A stretch of 64,000 nt of DNA from Paragonimus skrjabini miyazakii. Its lineage: Eukaryota; Platyhelminthes; Trematoda; Plagiorchiida; Troglotrematidae. The stretch is taken from positions 147,825-211,824 of the forward strand of contig JTDE01000300.1 in the NCBI GenBank assembly GCA_014338405.1, read 5' to 3'. The notes under the pieces are model-generated. The model was not told the DNA's origin. It did no database searches and worked only from the letters and a program-made list of their open reading frames with translations. Positions 61,098 to 64,000 of the stretch are shown here, in pieces. The first letter of the stretch is position 1; every line of letters begins with the position of its first letter. Made by a program: the position numbers and the translations under genes.

Positions 61098-61553
61098 TTT
61101 CAAGATTACTGATGGGTAGCGTGGAATTTGGTTAATTTCACGTTGAACTTCATCCATATTTTGTCATGCATACCATATTTAGGTAGAATCTCTTGGTTGC
61201 CTTCTTAAGAAAATAGCATTATGCTCCAATTTCGTTCTAGTCAAAACTCATCAGTAATGTAAATGCTCGACACGGGCAGGATTAGAGATGAGGTCATGCA
61301 TTATGAGGCAACTTTGTTGATCATTATGCCATTGACCTCACATCAGGCACGACCGAATCATTATATATAAAAACTTGGAAACATTTGCTTTGAGTAATGC
61401 TGAAGTTGTCCGATCACCTCGAGAGGCGACAGTAACTACCCTAATAACTTCAATCGATGACCCTATGACTAGAACTTCTTTCCAAGTTGAATTCACGAAA
61501 ATCATTATTATTGAGCGTTATTTTGATTACCGGCAAGTAGTTGGTAACTCTGG
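61098..61553 (-). repeat. Hammerhead-SINE copy (second subfamily), more than one unit long
   Basis: On the minus strand the copy starts with a drifted version of the family's 3' tail (ACTACTTGCCGGTAATC, 61525-61541), goes on through the leader (AACGCTCAATAATAATGATT, TCAACTTGGAAAGAAGTTC), the A-box region (TGTGAGGTCAATGGC) and the ribozyme remnant (61216-61260). It ends with the same tail (CTACCCATCAGTAATC, 61104-61119). The tail is thus present at both ends, 421 bp apart, which gives the unit length independently of the 429 bp in the dimer at 32 kb. Confidence 0.78.
61216..61260 (-). ncRNA. Hammerhead motif, partly conserved (second subfamily)
   Basis: On the minus strand: ACATTA against TAATGC (stem I, partly paired), an intact CTGATGA core, stem II GTTT/GAAC around TGACTA (pairing with one G-T), and GAA. 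The stem III and GTC region then degrades (ATTGGAGCA). The core and stem II are the best evidence for the second subfamily's original fold; cleavage is not expected. Confidence 0.65.
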
Positions 61554-61559
61554 TTGATA

Positions 61560-64000
61560 TATATAAGACGTTTGTTATAGGTGGCAGATAACCGCAAATT
61601 ACAAGAAAAATATTTTCGTTTGATTACATTCTCTCAATGCAATCATCTATCAACTATTGTCTAACGAATATTGTTCCCAGACACGCACTTTTTATGTGAC
61701 GTCAACCAACTATGTGGCAATAAGTAACTTTATTTTATTTCTGTTTTGCCCAATCTGGGAATTTTTTTCGTTTTCTGCTCCACACATGCTTTTGTGGATC
61801 CCAAAAATCGGACATTTCACATGCGACGGCAAAATTGTATCGTCCACTAAAATGAACTAACCGTTATTTAAGTGAATAGAGGCACCAGTGCTGTCAATAC
61901 GCGCTCATAATCAAGGCAGTGGAAAACGACGGAGCCAGTGGAACAAAGTATGGTAGCCAGTGATTTGAAGTGTTTTTTTCAAATTGAAGTATTGATAATT
62001 AAACGTCAACCTGGTTTAATTTTGAATATTTGTTCCGGAAAAAAAACATCAGGATGAACGCGTTTTTTGGCTTTACATCTAGTGTATTTTAATTGCGGCC
62101 AGCTCAAAAAGTGCGATTAATTTTTACCTCACTTTACAAGTGTGATTCAAGCGGTAAATCATTAAATATGTCATTTGCACCACATATGCCACGTGGAGTC
62201 AAAATGTAGAAAATTACTTTACTAGGGGTAGTTCTTATTTTTAACTGTTCACAAAGTATTATCTTTCAGCTTGGGTCTACGGTCATATTTGACATTTGAC
62301 GGAAGAATTCAGTTTTTCCATTGACAACTATGTACATCATTTTAATAAATCGGAAATGCTACGGTAAATCTGAAATTTGTTTCATGAAGCAAAGTACACT
62401 GCGATTTAGCAAACTCTTATAGTCGTAATTCTAAGATTGACATCGTGATCTTGTTTACACTGACCTCATTGGGAAACGGAAACATAGATCGTTCTAGAAG
62501 CCACAGTGGGGACCAATAACATTTAATGTACTTCAACAGGGTTTGCACAAGTGTCCACTGAAGGCCAAATATTTTCTGTCGAGTTCACCTCATTTTCTAA
62601 AAAGGTGACTATTATTTTCTTCAAACAATAGAGCTGCACACTTTAACAAGTTGGCTTGTAACGTCTGGTAATAAACAGCAAGAAAAAGCTTTTATTTAGG
62701 TGTAAACCTGATTATCCGATGCCGTCTTTTAGAATAAGACAATAATTTGGAAACGAGTTACTGAATACTTTACCAGTTACGTATCACCTAACGTTGAAAA
62801 AGGTTCGATATTATGAGTAGTTTCAACAGTAAACTATTAAGAATCTGATCAAGAATAAATGACAAGAGGAAGCAGCGTTAATCTATTATCTGAATTTCGC
62901 TGATTCAGCATACGTTTTAAGCAGCGCGTTAGAGGATTACAGATATACGAATGTCTCCTAGGAAGTAGGTTTTCGAAGCTTACTTCGTATAACCGAACAT
63001 ACTGCACACATTCAGTTTGGTCACACAAACCATCAATAGGAGACCGACGTGTAAAGATTGCAAATGTTGAAATATTCCGAATTATCTAGCGCATTACGAC
63101 AAAGTGTGTGCAGTTTTGTCGGGTGACCTTATAAGTAAACAATCATGCCTGACCCCATTATAGTTTGGAACCAAGGTTTTTCAATATGCTTCGGCCGTTA
63201 CGGTGTAGAGTAGAGATAAAAGAGAAGCCATCAACGAATGAAACGATGAAGTTTTCGGAAATATTTCTAGTAGATTAAGTTTTTGGTTCGCTTGTTATAG
63301 TGCATGTTCGCCACTTGATCAGAATCCAAAGGTATGGCAAAAGTTTGGCGTTTTATATCCCGAGTATACTTGTTTTCAGTTTACCCAGCATAACGACAAA
63401 ATGCTTCCACTGGATGAAGCAACCGTTTTACAACCACACCCTATCCGTATTAATCTAGCTTTGTATGACTTGTAAACAGTACCTATACAAACGCGGCTCA
63501 GTCTTGCAAGAGATCAGCCAGTGTAGCGTTTGTGTCTCTATCCCGGCTACTTCACATATGGATTCACTTCACTCGCGACCGCAACAGAAAAGAAAATGTC
63601 CGTACAAAAATGTGGCAGTGCACCACAACATAAACGAACTTTCGTGAATGATTCGAAAAAGATATTCCAAACTTCTACCGCAAAGTAACTCACTGTTAAA
63701 CAGTTCATTCAAACAGTTTTAAAACACACTACCGCCGCTCAAAAAATGACGCGGAGAGGAGGCACAAATATGGCCTTTAGATCGGAATGATGCACCTCGT
63801 AATGGATGTATATGAATTTGATGAATCAGCTTTGAAACGCTACCAGTTCTTCTTTCTTGCAATTGAAGCATGCAGAATACCAAGAAGCAATGTTTTTCAA
63901 CTATTTCTATAAAGTTTGTTATCTCTTCCTTCTTTCAATTTGGAAAAAATGTGGCTGTTTTGTTGACCAGACACCATGAGAAAATTATCAACTGGTTCGA
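61560..64000. other. Unannotated AT-rich sequence
   Basis: No recognisable gene, RNA or repeat. Confidence 0.4.

Noticed and set aside
1..64000. Bacterial-type systems such as CRISPR arrays, operons, ribosome binding sites, insertion sequences
   Set aside because: No direct-repeat arrays, no coding density and no such signals; the content is clearly eukaryotic repeat-rich DNA.

Overview
The window looks like AT-rich intergenic DNA from a large, repeat-laden eukaryotic genome, most likely a digenean trematode (fluke). That guess rests on three things: the style of the non-LTR and Penelope-type retroelements, a tRNA-derived short repeat carrying a hammerhead ribozyme (a design established for the schistosome Sm-alpha family), and the absence of long open reading frames. 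The species cannot be fixed from the sequence. No complete host protein-coding gene was recognised; a few short open stretches with splice-like borders are listed as low-confidence candidate exons.

The main find is a dispersed repeat family, about 421-429 bp per unit and at least 17 copies or fragments on both strands. Each better copy has a tRNA-like pol III promoter (A box and B box) followed directly by a 45-nt hammerhead motif: 6-bp stem I, CTGANGA core, 4-bp stem II, GAAA, a self-complementary CTCGAG stem III, and the cleavage triplet GTC. Three copies (4730-4774 minus, 5337-5381 plus, 8870-8914 plus) keep every core base. A second subfamily (31.8-32.4, 52.0, 61.2 kb) has a different stem II. 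At 31.83-32.41 kb two units lie in tandem. At 4.7-5.1 and 61.1-61.55 kb a copy begins inside the previous unit's 3' tail, as expected of multimeric or circular RNA templates. Two head-to-head pairs (4.7-5.5 and 51.67-52.16 kb) form large inverted repeats.

Autonomous retroelements, all decayed: a CR1/L2-like element on the minus strand (10.1-11.7 kb); a Penelope-like element (22.5-23.96 kb, plus) whose 3' end is duplicated around a 100-N gap; a fragment of a non-LTR reverse transcriptase (44.3-45.2 kb, plus); an RTE-like element (about 45.7-49.66 kb, plus) with a 672-N gap and an (ATG)n tail; and an R2/NeSL-like element with a restriction-like endonuclease (57.05-59.83 kb, minus). A separate tRNA-derived repeat lies at 1371-1450 (minus). 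The hammerhead repeat encodes no protein, so it must borrow reverse transcriptase from an autonomous element; which one is unknown.

The remaining sequence (roughly 24-30.7, 34.4-38.4, 39.1-44.3 and 52.2-57.0 kb, plus shorter stretches) holds nothing I can identify beyond short chance ORFs and faint repeat traces.
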